The position numbers were made by a program, and so were the translations under genes. Under the pieces are notes generated by a model. The model worked only from the letters and a program-made list of their open reading frames with translations. It was not told where the DNA came from and did no database searches. 64,000 nt of DNA from Polaromonas sp. GTDB taxonomy: Bacteria; Pseudomonadota; Gammaproteobacteria; Burkholderiales; Burkholderiaceae_C. Where the stretch lies: contig NZ_JACPOF010000029.1 in NCBI RefSeq assembly GCF_016185115.1, forward strand, positions 126,530 through 190,529. Reading direction: 5' to 3'. Within the stretch, counting starts at the first letter, position 1; every line of letters starts with the position of its first letter. Below, piece by piece: positions 19,578 to 30,201 of this stretch.

Positions 19578-20642
19578 ATGCACATCGCCGCCATCGCTGT
19601 TTTACCCTGCCACCAGCGCATGCGCGATGCGGGCTGGAAATTCGCACGTGCCACCGTGTCGAAAATCGAGGGGTCGGTGTTGTCGCTGACTGACGATGCC
19701 GGCAACACCGGCCTCGGCTACGCGCATGCCATTCCGGCCATCACCACGCACGGTGAAGGCGCCCGCTCTGCACTCGAGCTGGTCAAGCCCCTGCTCGAGG
19801 GCCGCGCGCTGCAGGACATCGCCCTCATCATGGAAGAAGTGGAACGCAGCCTGGCCTTCAGCTACAGCGTCAAGGCCGCTGTCGACATGGCGCTGCACGA
19901 TCTTCTGGCCAGGCGCGTGGGTGTGCCCATCCACGTGCTTCTGGGCGGCAGGATGCGCAGCGAAATACCCCTGGCGCGCATCCTCTCGATCAAGTCGCCT
20001 GCGGAGATGGCAGGCAAGGCGGCGGCACTGACCGAAAGCGGTTTCAAACAGCTCAAGCTGAAACTGTCAGGCGACACGGCTCTCGATGTCAGCCGCGTCG
20101 CGGCGGTGCGGGATGCGGCCGGCCCGGATGTGGTGCTGACGCTGGACCCCAACCAGTCCTACAGCGCCAAACAGATGATGACGGCCTTCGCGCGCATGGA
20201 GCGTTACGACATCGCCCTGATCGAGCAGCCCGTACCCGCACACGACTGGGCCGGTCTCGAACTGCTCACGCGCAGCCTGCCAGCGGCCGTCGAGGCCGAT
20301 GAAAGCGCAGTCACCGTGCATGACGTCTACAGGCTGGTGTCAGGCCGCGTCGTGGATGTGATCAACCTCAAGGTGACCAAGCTCGGCGGCTTCAGGCATT
20401 TCATGGAGGCCGTGCGCATCTGCGAAGCAGGCGGCGTGGTGTGCCGTGTCGGCGCCGCCTTCGGCCCCTCGCTCATGCAGGCCATGAACGCGCAGGCGGC
20501 AAGCACCATCAAGACCCTGCCCTATGCCTGCGAACTGTCGGAGCATGAAAACCTGCTGGATGACCCGTTCACCGGATTGACGATCAACAGGGGGGTGCTG
20601 ACCTTGCCGGATTCACCGGGCTGCGGCATTGTGCTCGCCTGA
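19578..20642 (+). CDS. Enolase-superfamily enzyme (mandelate racemase/muconate lactonizing type)
   Basis: A 354-residue protein. A capping domain (1-115) is followed by a barrel with the acid/base pair K160-x-K162 (QLKLKLSG), metal ligands D190 (DPNQ), E216 (IEQPV) and D241 (EADES), and K265/K268 in NLKVTKLGG. This Lys-on-both-sides pattern fits the muconate-lactonizing/dipeptide-epimerase subgroup rather than mandelate racemase. Members abstract the alpha proton of a carboxylate, giving racemisation, cycloisomerisation or dehydration. It probably acts on the same compound as the adjacent MmgE/PrpD protein. The substrate is unknown. Confidence 0.9.
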   Translation: MHIAAIAVLPCHQRMRDAGWKFARATVSKIEGSVLSLTDDAGNTGLGYAHAIPAITTHGEGARSALELVKPLLEGRALQDIALIMEEVERSLAFSYSVKAAVDMALHDLLARRVGVPIHVLLGGRMRSEIPLARILSIKSPAEMAGKAAALTESGFKQLKLKLSGDTALDVSRVAAVRDAAGPDVVLTLDPNQSYSAKQMMTAFARMERYDIALIEQPVPAHDWAGLELLTRSLPAAVEADESAVTVHDVYRLVSGRVVDVINLKVTKLGGFRHFMEAVRICEAGGVVCRVGAAFGPSLMQAMNAQAASTIKTLPYACELSEHENLLDDPFTGLTINRGVLTLPDSPGCGIVLA

Positions 20643-20682
20643 AGCCCACCTGCTTTCCTGATCTATAGACCGGCAAATAAAA

Positions 20683-20714
20683 AATCCCGCCAGCGCATAT
20701 GCAGTGGCGGGATT
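20683..20714. terminator. Bidirectional terminator between convergent genes
   Basis: A 10-bp perfect stem AATCCCGCCA / TGGCGGGATT with a 12-base loop, with A-rich sequence on the left and T-rich on the right. It lies between the forward enolase-family gene and the end of clpB. Confidence 0.8.
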
Positions 20715-20732
20715 CTTGTTTGCAGAAGACGC

Positions 20733-23330
<2,598 letters not shown>

Positions 23331-23362
23331 GGGATGCTTTCTCCGAACTTTGGTTGCCGAAC

Positions 23363-23390
23363 AGTTCAGGCCACCCGGCGCATTTTCAAG
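23363..23390 (-). promoter_or_regulatory. Possible heat-shock (sigma-32) promoter of clpB
   Basis: On the minus strand CTTGAAA (23390-23384) is followed, after about 14 bases from CTTGAA, by CCTGAACT (23370-23363), a partial match to the CCCCATNT -10 element. It lies 33-60 bases before clpB. A separate TTGACA at 23423-23418 could serve sigma-70. The match is modest. Confidence 0.3.
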
Positions 23391-23510
23391 CGCTATATCA
23401 GTTGGTGGCTTGCGCCATGTCAAAGTCAGCGGTGTGTCGCGCACGAGAAGCGACTGAAGACCTGCAGCCCGCCAGCGAGGCCAGAGTGTGCGCACGGCAG
23501 CACTCGGCGA

Positions 23511-23601
23511 AATTTATTTGCTATTTATTCAATAGCTGCTCACGCATGTATTTAAAGGGCTGCAGCCTGTTTTAGGCTAAAAAATGGCCTGTTTTAGGCT
23601 A
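23511..23601. repeat. Dispersed palindromic repeat plus a 15-bp direct repeat
   Basis: GCTATT-TATTC-AATAGC (23520-23536) followed by GCTCACGC and AAAGGGCTGCAGCC resembles a short interspersed repeat I associate with Comamonadaceae genomes (memory, not a search). It runs into two copies of GCCTGTTTTAGGCTA (23565-23579 and 23587-23601), each itself a small hairpin (AGCCT/AGGCT in the first). Confidence 0.5.
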
Positions 23602-23646
23602 TTTTTAGTCCAGAAATCGGTCCCTCTTGTGCTGTGGCCGCCAAAT

Positions 23647-23693
23647 GTTAATACCCATATTAACTTTTTGCTATTTTTTAACGTGTACGTTAA
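23647..23693. promoter_or_regulatory. Two operator-like TTAAC palindromes
   Basis: GTTAAT-ACCCAT-ATTAAC (23647-23664) and TTAACGT-GT-ACGTTAA (23678-23693) are perfect inverted repeats. Each is followed by a similar TTTTTGC word. They look like protein-binding sites, but no regulator gene or start codon is near enough to be their obvious target. Confidence 0.4.
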
Positions 23694-23738
23694 ATTTTTG
23701 CCGTAGGTGTTAAAAATTGAGGTGCTGGACCGCTCCAG

Positions 23739-24003
23739 CCTGTCATTGCGGGCTTGACCCGCAATCCATGGCGCACAAAGCGGGGGATGGATCCCGGATC
23801 GCGCCCGGGACGACGTTAGTGAGTTGCCGTTGTGCCCTTCATGACCAGGCCGGGTCTCGCCCCGGCGGGCGAGTTACCTTTCTTTGGGCGAAGCAAAAGA
23901 AAAGTGACTAGCCGCCGGGCTACCCCCGGCTTCTACGAGAAGGGCACGACCCCCCACAAAACGCACAGATGGATCCCGGAGCAAGTCCGAGATGACGGCT
24001 TGC
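23739..24003. repeat. Cluster of dispersed intergenic repeat fragments
   Basis: ATTGCGGG-CTTGA-CCCGCAAT (23745-23765) and TCCCGG-ATCGCGC-CCGGGA (23792-23810) would translate as CHCGLDPQS-type peptide. A related half-copy at 23970-24003 would translate as WIPEQVRDDG. Between them, 23874-23909 holds the near-palindrome CTTTCTTTGGGCGAAGC... common in Burkholderiales. These peptides recur in spurious ORFs of many proteobacteria, so the DNA is repeat, not gene. Confidence 0.55.
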
Positions 24004-24117
24004 AACCCTGCGTCAAGTGGACGTCTCCATCAACGCCTCACGCGAGGAGTCTGGAATGTACGCAAATTTCTATGAAATGCGTCTGAGCTTCTGTTGAGCG
24101 ACGACATTCGCGCAGAA

Positions 24118-25005
24118 TTAATCGGCGCTCAAGCTGATCAGGTTTTCATTAAAGTATTGAGCCATCACAGCGAAGGCGCCCGTAGACCAGCTTCGAGTCG
24201 CGGGGCTGACATAGGTTTGGCTGCTATCACACCTTCTGTAAATTATCATTTCCTTACCCGCGACCTCCGACATCGCGTATCGCTCAATCACCGCCCATCT
24301 TTGCGGGTCAATGCCCAATCGGCTTGCTATCGCAGGGAAGTTTCGAGTTTTGATTAGCAATTCATTTTTTACTTGACCGATCTGACCAAGATTGACGAAC
24401 TGCGCCAGGTAAATGTCATTGACGGGATTTGCAACAGCGGTATAAATTTTCCCCCTAATCTCCTCATCCAGATCATTTGACTCAGCTGAATTCGTCGAGG
24501 CTATGGATTTACCATCCGCATTAAAAGTTCGCTGGAAGGCCTCAAAACTCCAGGCTTCGACTTCCCCACCAAGGCGAGGAAAAAAATGAACAACACCGAA
24601 AATGCTCCGCAAACTTTGCAATTGATCTGAGGACAAATCAGATTGATAAGCTTTGACGAGGCAATCACCCCATAGCTCAAACTGTTGTTGTGCCTGAGTT
24701 GGCGTGATTGGTACCGCGCCATGTCTTGCCCCGTAAGCCTTAAGGTCCTCCACTACTTTTGCGTTTCTGGCAGGTGTGAAGGTTCGTTTCACGCTTAGTT
24801 GTATGCCGCTAACAGGTATTTGGTAATTTCGGTAGTGGAGCGCTTTGAGCATTTCACTCGAATTACCATACAGCCACCGCTGGTTGACATAGGTCCTAAG
24901 CTCGGACTCACTTGGCATCTGACTTTCTATATTCTGTGCAGATGAGCCACAAGCACACAAGATCAAAACAAGCGCAAAAAATACACCGTTGAGATGACGA
25001 GTCAT
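24118..25005 (-). CDS. Putative lipoprotein of unknown function
   Basis: A 295-residue protein from the ATG at 25005; an in-frame start at 25068 is possible. The N-terminus MTRHLNGVFFALVLILCACGSS is a lipoprotein signal with the lipobox ILCAC. The rest is mostly helical and polar, with no family I recognise; LGIDPQRWAVIERYAMSEVAGKEMIIYRR is a notable C-terminal helix-strand stretch. Base composition is visibly more AT-rich than its neighbours and the gene stands alone next to the repeat cluster, so recent acquisition is likely. Probably exported and anchored to a membrane. Confidence 0.7.
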   Translation of the reverse strand: MTRHLNGVFFALVLILCACGSSAQNIESQMPSESELRTYVNQRWLYGNSSEMLKALHYRNYQIPVSGIQLSVKRTFTPARNAKVVEDLKAYGARHGAVPITPTQAQQQFELWGDCLVKAYQSDLSSDQLQSLRSIFGVVHFFPRLGGEVEAWSFEAFQRTFNADGKSIASTNSAESNDLDEEIRGKIYTAVANPVNDIYLAQFVNLGQIGQVKNELLIKTRNFPAIASRLGIDPQRWAVIERYAMSEVAGKEMIIYRRCDSSQTYVSPATRSWSTGAFAVMAQYFNENLISLSAD

Positions 25006-25146
25006 CGGGGAAGCATTTAGTGGGTGCAGACAGGCAGGAAGTTGACTAATAAGAAGCGTTGGGGTCATACGGACCCATCCTGACAGCGAAACAAAACCGC
25101 GTCAAATGCAATCGCCTCAACTCACTCAATGGTCCGCAAAAATTTA

Positions 25147-26403
25147 TCAGCCTGGTGCAGTAGCCTTGAGCGCAGCTTGCGAGAAGCCAGCGATATTGGC
25201 GTAGTTCTCGGCGATCTTGCGCAACTCGTCCTGGCTGATCAGGTCGTCAATCTTGCCAAACGGCTTGCCGCCACTGAGCTCATCAGCCTTCATGATGATG
25301 AAATCAGGCGGCGTCGAGCGGTTGGTCTCGACAATCCTGCCGGTGGTCTTCAGGCGCAGGTCTTCGTAGCTTTTCAGCGCCGCCAGCGGGTCGGCGTGCT
25401 GCTGCAACTGGTCGGCGAGTGTGCGGCCGTCGATGAGGGCCTGCGCCGAGCCGTTGGAGCCGCGCGGGTACATGGGGTGGGCCGCATCGCCCAGCAGCGT
25501 GATGCGTCCAAAGGTCCACTGCGCCACCGGGTCCTTGTCGACCATGGGGTATTCGAGGATTTCTTCAGAATTGGCGATCAGCGCCGGCACATCCAGCCAG
25601 GGAAAGGTCCAGTCCTTGAAGATGCCGGCGAAGTCTGCCGCCTTGCCCTTCTGGTTCCAGTCGTTCATGTCGGTGGCGTCGCCCTGGATTTCTGTGGTCC
25701 AGTTGATGAGCTGCATGCCGTCGTCATCAAGCTTGTCGATGATGGGGTAAATCACCATCTTGCCGGTTTCTATGGTGCCAACGCGGATGTAGCTTTTGCC
25801 GGTCAGTATGGGTTTGTGCCTTGTCACGCCGCGCCAGGTGTTGATGCCGGCAAAGGCGACTTTCTCGTCGGGGTAGAACTGCTTGCGCACCGCCGAGCGC
25901 ACGCCGTCGCAGGCGATCACCACATCGGCACGTACCGGCTCGCGTGCGGCACCCGTAGCCGGGTCGATAAAGCGGAGGGTGGCGCCGCTGTCGTCCTGCT
26001 CTACGCCCACACAGCGGTAGCCGGTGTGGATGCGGTCAGCGCCGAGACGGACCAGCGCTTCGTCATACAAAATGCGGTGCAGCTTGCCGCGGTGAATGCC
26101 GAGCTCGGGCAAGGCATAACCGGCATGGCGGCCGCGCGGCTCCTTGTAGATGAACTGGCCGTAGCGGTTGAAAAACACGCTTTCGAGGTTTTCAATCGCG
26201 ACGGCTTCGAGCTTCGCCTGCACGCCCAGCGCCGCCAGCTCGCGCATGGCATGCGGCAGCAGCGTGATGCCGACGCCCAGCTCTTTCACCTCGGGCACCG
26301 CCTCATACACATCGCAGTCCAGGCCGAGCTGCTTGAGCGCCAGCGCGAAACCGAGACCCCCAATACCGCCGCCGACGACGGCGATTTTCATGTTCTTGTT
26401 CAT
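25147..26403 (-). CDS. FAD-dependent monooxygenase (PhzS / salicylate hydroxylase-like)
   Basis: A 418-residue protein with the dinucleotide fold AVVGGGIGGLGFALAL at about 8-23, VIACDGVRSAVRK (DG motif) and ITLLGDAAHPMYPRGSNGSAQALIDG (GD motif). The PRGSNGSAQA sequence after the GD motif resembles PhzS-type and 3-hydroxybenzoate 6-hydroxylase-type enzymes. The ATG at 26403 overlaps the stop of the preceding monooxygenase gene; AGGAG lies 10 bases before. Expected to hydroxylate a free aromatic acid with NAD(P)H. It is the last gene of the catabolic operon. Confidence 0.88.
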   Translation of the reverse strand: MNKNMKIAVVGGGIGGLGFALALKQLGLDCDVYEAVPEVKELGVGITLLPHAMRELAALGVQAKLEAVAIENLESVFFNRYGQFIYKEPRGRHAGYALPELGIHRGKLHRILYDEALVRLGADRIHTGYRCVGVEQDDSGATLRFIDPATGAAREPVRADVVIACDGVRSAVRKQFYPDEKVAFAGINTWRGVTRHKPILTGKSYIRVGTIETGKMVIYPIIDKLDDDGMQLINWTTEIQGDATDMNDWNQKGKAADFAGIFKDWTFPWLDVPALIANSEEILEYPMVDKDPVAQWTFGRITLLGDAAHPMYPRGSNGSAQALIDGRTLADQLQQHADPLAALKSYEDLRLKTTGRIVETNRSTPPDFIIMKADELSGGKPFGKIDDLISQDELRKIAENYANIAGFSQAALKATAPG

Positions 26404-28040
26404 CACTTCACAACTCCTTGAATAATTCGCAGCACTTGCCTTATTTCGGCGTCACCGGGCTCAGGCGTGTTTGCTGTCCACGCGACGAACTCATCGGGGC
26501 GCACCAGTACCAGTGCGGCGGCATAGCGCAGGACTTCGCCTTCAGGCGCGGCCACACAAACAGTCAGGGGCAAATCCAGTTCAGCCGCTGCATGCCGGAA
26601 GCGGTCGACAGTGGTTTGCGGCACGCCAATCGCCAGCAGGGTAACGCCGGCCCCAAGGGCCTCGAAGACGTTGCCACCCGAAGAAAGAAGGGCAGGCGCG
26701 AGGTGATGCCCTGCACGCGCCTCGAACCGGTGCGCCCCCCTGGCGCTGCACACAGCATCGGCAGAGTGAGGCCACACCACCGGCGAGCCTTCGTAGTTCG
26801 GTTCATATGAATGGATTTCGCCAACCACGCCGGCGGCCCGCTCCTGCCACGCCGCCTCGAACGCAGGCCGGTCACGTTCAGGGTCATGGGCGGCCAGAAA
26901 GCTGCCATCGTTCTCTATGGATTTCGCGATGAAGTCGTCTATGGTTGACCTGAACACCGGACGGCGTTCAGCGTCATAGGAATCGAGCAGGCCTTCACTG
27001 CCCCACCCTTGCAAAGTGGCGGCGAGCTTCCATCCGATGTTTCTGGCATCTTCGAAGCCAGAGTTGACGCCATAGCCACCATAGGGCGGATGGCTGTGGG
27101 CGGCATCGCCCGCGATGAATACACGGCCTTTGCGGTAGGAGTCCGCGAGCATGAAGCGCAGGTCCCAGAAACCGATGTGTTCAAACTCAACGTCAATCGT
27201 TGCACCTATCGACTCGTACAGATAGGCCTTGAAGTCGAAGTTGTCGGCAGTCGTGCCAGGCGGCACCGGTGCGTGAAAGAACCATGTGCTGCCCAGGTCC
27301 ACACGCCCGAAGAACTTCCAGTAGCCCTTCAGGTCCGGGTGCAGGACGTTGTAAAAGGCCTTGTCCGGGTAGCGCTCCAGCAGCTTGTGAAGTTCCACCG
27401 ACCTGAAAACCAGCAGCACCATCAGCCTGTCATGGTCGGTGCGGGTGTGCGTGATGCCTGCCTGCTCGCGAATGCCGGACCTCGCACCGTCACAACCCAC
27501 GACATAGGCCACGCGCAAGACACGCTCACTCTTGTCAGCACGATTTGTGATGACGACAGAAACGCCGGTCTCGTCCTGAAGCACATCACCGGCGTCATGG
27601 CCGTACATGGTCTCTACATGCGAAAGCTCAGATACGCGTTGGCGCAGCACCGCCTCGGTGGCGTATTGGGGCAGTCGTTCATTCGCCTGAAAGTAGTAGG
27701 GCTTGACCAGGTCGCGCGGGAACCAGTCGTAGGCATATCGGCCAAGCAGGGTGCCGTATGCGGTCAGGCCGCCAATGCCATAGTCCGGTGGAATGGTGCG
27801 GGCCGCACGCAACTGCTTTTCTGCACCCCAGGCATGGAAATGCTCCATGGTGCGCGTGGTCAGGTTCTGGCCCTTGGGAATGGGCTGGGGTTGCTCGTAG
27901 CGCTCGACCACAATGCAGCGAACGCCGCGCTGCCCCAGCTCGATCGCCAGGCCCATGCCCACAGGGCCGCCGCCAACGATGATTACATCCGCGTCACGCG
28001 AAGTTTCGCTCCCGCCCGGGAGCATGCTGCTGGTTTCCAC
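26403..28040 (-). CDS. FAD-dependent aromatic-ring hydroxylase (MhpA/PheA/TfdB type)
   Basis: A 545-residue protein: VIIVGGGPVGMGLAIELGQRG at 20-40, VVGCDGARSGIREQAG, and VFIAGDAAHSHPPYGGYGVNSGFEDARNIGWKLA, followed by a thioredoxin-like C-terminal region as in phenol and 3-(3-hydroxyphenyl)propionate hydroxylases. The GTG start at 28040 follows GAGGAC; ATG at 28025 is an alternative. Two different flavin hydroxylases in a row suggest two successive ring hydroxylations, or two related substrates. Confidence 0.9.
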   Translation of the reverse strand: METSSMLPGGSETSRDADVIIVGGGPVGMGLAIELGQRGVRCIVVERYEQPQPIPKGQNLTTRTMEHFHAWGAEKQLRAARTIPPDYGIGGLTAYGTLLGRYAYDWFPRDLVKPYYFQANERLPQYATEAVLRQRVSELSHVETMYGHDAGDVLQDETGVSVVITNRADKSERVLRVAYVVGCDGARSGIREQAGITHTRTDHDRLMVLLVFRSVELHKLLERYPDKAFYNVLHPDLKGYWKFFGRVDLGSTWFFHAPVPPGTTADNFDFKAYLYESIGATIDVEFEHIGFWDLRFMLADSYRKGRVFIAGDAAHSHPPYGGYGVNSGFEDARNIGWKLAATLQGWGSEGLLDSYDAERRPVFRSTIDDFIAKSIENDGSFLAAHDPERDRPAFEAAWQERAAGVVGEIHSYEPNYEGSPVVWPHSADAVCSARGAHRFEARAGHHLAPALLSSGGNVFEALGAGVTLLAIGVPQTTVDRFRHAAAELDLPLTVCVAAPEGEVLRYAAALVLVRPDEFVAWTANTPEPGDAEIRQVLRIIQGVVK

Positions 28041-28109
28041 CGTCTGTCCTCAATTCAAATGTTTCATGGCGGTGGACCCGGGGTCCCCGTTCGGACCGCT
28101 GCCAGCCGC

Positions 28110-29075
28110 TTATTCGGCGGCGATGCCGTTGGTTTTGATCACCTTGCCCCAGCGCGTGTAGTCCTGGCCCACGATGGTGGTCAGTTCAGCAGGCGTGGAA
28201 GACGAAGCATCCAGCCCGCCCTTGGTCAGCACCGACTGCACGTCCGGCAACTTCATGATGGCTGCGATCTCGGTATTCAGGCGGCTGACCACATTGGCCG
28301 GCGTGCGGTTGGGCACAAAAAAGCCATACCACATGTCGACATTCAGGCCCTTCATGCCCAGTTCCTGCAGGGTGGCCACATTCGGTGCTGCCGGGTTGCG
28401 CTTTGCGCTGCCGACGGCCAGCGCATTGAGCTTGCCTGCCGTCACAAAACCCTGGGCCACGTGCACCGGCAGAAAGCCGACCATCAGCTCGCCGCCCAGC
28501 AAGTCCTGCACGTAGCCGGCCGTGCCCTTGTAGGGAATGTGCAGCATGGACACCTTGCCTTCAGACTTGAGCAGCTCCATCGCCATGTGGTGCGGCGTGC
28601 CGACGCCGGGCGAGCCGTAGCTGATGAAGCCGGGTTTCGATTTGGCCAGCGCCATCAGGTCTTTCAGCGACTTGATGTTGGTCTTGGGGTTGGACACCAG
28701 CATCAGCGTGCCATAGGCTGCCATGGACACCGATGAAAAATCCTTCACCGGGTTGAAGGGCACGTTCTGGTAGAGCTGCGAGGCGATCAGCATGGTGTTG
28801 GCGCCCATCAGCACGGTGTAGCCGTCAGGCGTGGCCTTGGCAACGGCGTCAGCACCGATGTTGCCGCTGGCACCCGGTGTGTTCTGCACGATCACGGGCT
28901 GGCCGAGACGTTCGCTCAGCTTGGGCGAGACGGCGCGGGCAATGGTGTCCATGCCGGTGCCGGGTGTGAATGGCACAACTATCCTGATGGTCTGGCCTGG
29001 CCAGGTCTGCGCCTGGGCAGCAACGACAAAGGCCATCAGCAGGCCAGTCGAAAGTGCACGTTTGATGAGGTTCAT
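28110..29075 (-). CDS. Bug-family periplasmic solute receptor
   Basis: A 321-residue protein; the ATG at 29075 follows CAGGAGACATC. The signal peptide is MNLIKRALSTGLLMAFVVAAQAQ. The Bug motifs are WPGQTIRIVVPFTPGTGMDTIAR and QPVIVQNTPGASGNIGA. It lies between the amidohydrolase and monooxygenase genes in the minus-strand operon, so the receptor probably binds an aromatic acid handled there. No TctAB partner is present. Confidence 0.92.
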   Translation of the reverse strand: MNLIKRALSTGLLMAFVVAAQAQTWPGQTIRIVVPFTPGTGMDTIARAVSPKLSERLGQPVIVQNTPGASGNIGADAVAKATPDGYTVLMGANTMLIASQLYQNVPFNPVKDFSSVSMAAYGTLMLVSNPKTNIKSLKDLMALAKSKPGFISYGSPGVGTPHHMAMELLKSEGKVSMLHIPYKGTAGYVQDLLGGELMVGFLPVHVAQGFVTAGKLNALAVGSAKRNPAAPNVATLQELGMKGLNVDMWYGFFVPNRTPANVVSRLNTEIAAIMKLPDVQSVLTKGGLDASSSTPAELTTIVGQDYTRWGKVIKTNGIAAE

Positions 29076-29121
29076 GATGTCTCCTGATGGATTCGGGTAA
29101 GTAAAAATGGGCGGCGCGGCT

Positions 29122-30162
29122 TCAACGAATCTTGAACACCGTCTCGGCATTGGTCTGGAAGAACTTCTTCTTGTCTTCCATGCTCATGTCCATGTTATCG
29201 AGCGCGATGACCTCGTCAAGCTGGTGCTGGTAGGGGTAATCCATCGCATACAGCACGCGGTCAACACCCAGCACCTGCTGAGAGAACTTGATGGCCGGCT
29301 CCCATGCCACACCGCTGTTGGTGATGTAGAAATTTTCCTTCAGGTAGTCGCCAGGCGTCTTCTTGATGGGCTTCATGCTTTCGTAACGTTTGGATGCAAC
29401 TGTGGCGCGGTGCATGTAATTCAGGCGGTACATCCAGAACGGCAATGCTTCGCCCATGTGGCCGATGATCATGCGCAGCTTGGGGAAGCGGTCAAACGCA
29501 CCCGAGGTGATGATGCGCATGGCGTGCAGGCCGGTCTCTACACCAAAGCCGTAAATCGCACCGTCAAGACCGGCTTCCTGGAAGGGCTCGATCATGTTCT
29601 TGGGCAACGAGTTGGGGTGCAGGTAGATGGGCGCGTCATGCGCTTCAGCGGCTGCAAGGATGTCCCAGAATTTCTGGTCAGACAGGTATTCGCCCTTGGT
29701 GTGCGAGTTGATGACGATGGCATTCATGCCCAGCTGTGTCACCCCGCGCTCGATCTCTTTTGCCGCGGCCGCAGGGTCTTGCGGCGCGACCGAGATCATG
29801 CCGGTGAAACGGGTGGGGTGGCGCTTGACCGCATCGGCCAGGAAGTCGTTGCCGACTTTCGCAAATGCCACCGCATCGTCCTTGTCCATCACCTGCACAC
29901 CGGGTGAGGTCATGGCCAGCACCTGGCGGTCAATCCCGCATTCGTCCATGTGCTGGATGCGCAGCTCGTCCATGTCGGTCAGGCAGCGCATGATGTGTTT
30001 GGCACGGTCGCTCGGGCTGGTCATGTAAAAACCCATCAGGCCATTGAAGCCGGGGTCTACATTTCCCCTGGCGATGATTTTGCGATAGGCCTCCAGCAGT
30101 TCGGGCGGCGCGAAAGCCTCTTCAGTGGCGATGCGCTGGTAGTTGGGGGATTTTGGATGCAT
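29122..30162 (-). CDS. Amidohydrolase-family aromatic decarboxylase (LigW / gamma-resorcylate decarboxylase-like)
   Basis: A 346-residue metal-dependent TIM-barrel protein. RIATEEAF (Glu as first metal ligand) is near residue 12. GFxxSPSxR and HMDECGIDRQVLAMTSPGVQV are typical of non-oxidative decarboxylases of the amidohydrolase superfamily. Later ligands are APIYLHPNSLP, IIGHMGE and the Asp in AMDYPYQ. Relatives decarboxylate 5-carboxyvanillate, gamma-resorcylate or 2,3-dihydroxybenzoate. With two hydroxylases in the same operon, it plausibly removes CO2 from a hydroxylated benzoate. The ATG at 30162 follows GGAGAGACCCC. Confidence 0.87.
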   Translation of the reverse strand: MHPKSPNYQRIATEEAFAPPELLEAYRKIIARGNVDPGFNGLMGFYMTSPSDRAKHIMRCLTDMDELRIQHMDECGIDRQVLAMTSPGVQVMDKDDAVAFAKVGNDFLADAVKRHPTRFTGMISVAPQDPAAAAKEIERGVTQLGMNAIVINSHTKGEYLSDQKFWDILAAAEAHDAPIYLHPNSLPKNMIEPFQEAGLDGAIYGFGVETGLHAMRIITSGAFDRFPKLRMIIGHMGEALPFWMYRLNYMHRATVASKRYESMKPIKKTPGDYLKENFYITNSGVAWEPAIKFSQQVLGVDRVLYAMDYPYQHQLDEVIALDNMDMSMEDKKKFFQTNAETVFKIR

Positions 30163-30201
30163 GGGGTCTCTCCGTTGGGTTCAAAAAAAGAATGAGCAGG
30201 C

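Larger units (their letters stand above)
23331..24117. other. 787-bp intergenic region without a credible gene
   Basis: No reading frame here looks coding. The right two thirds hold dispersed-repeat fragments, and the middle (23510-23710) is strikingly AT-rich for this genome and full of palindromes. These are described as separate entries. It may be the scar of an insertion between clpB and the molybdopterin genes. Confidence 0.7.

Noticed and set aside
13049-20642. A complete gentisate pathway
   Set aside because: The FAA-family hydrolase would fit, but no gentisate 1,2-dioxygenase or maleylpyruvate isomerase is present. The cupins lack the HxH motif expected of the dioxygenase.
23717-24086. 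Small proteins containing CHCGLDPQS and WIPEQVRDDG
   Set aside because: These peptides are translations of dispersed palindromic repeats, not genes.
27009-28736. 575-codon open frame on the plus strand
   Set aside because: Antisense to a clear flavin hydroxylase and a Bug gene; composition is typical of a shadow frame.
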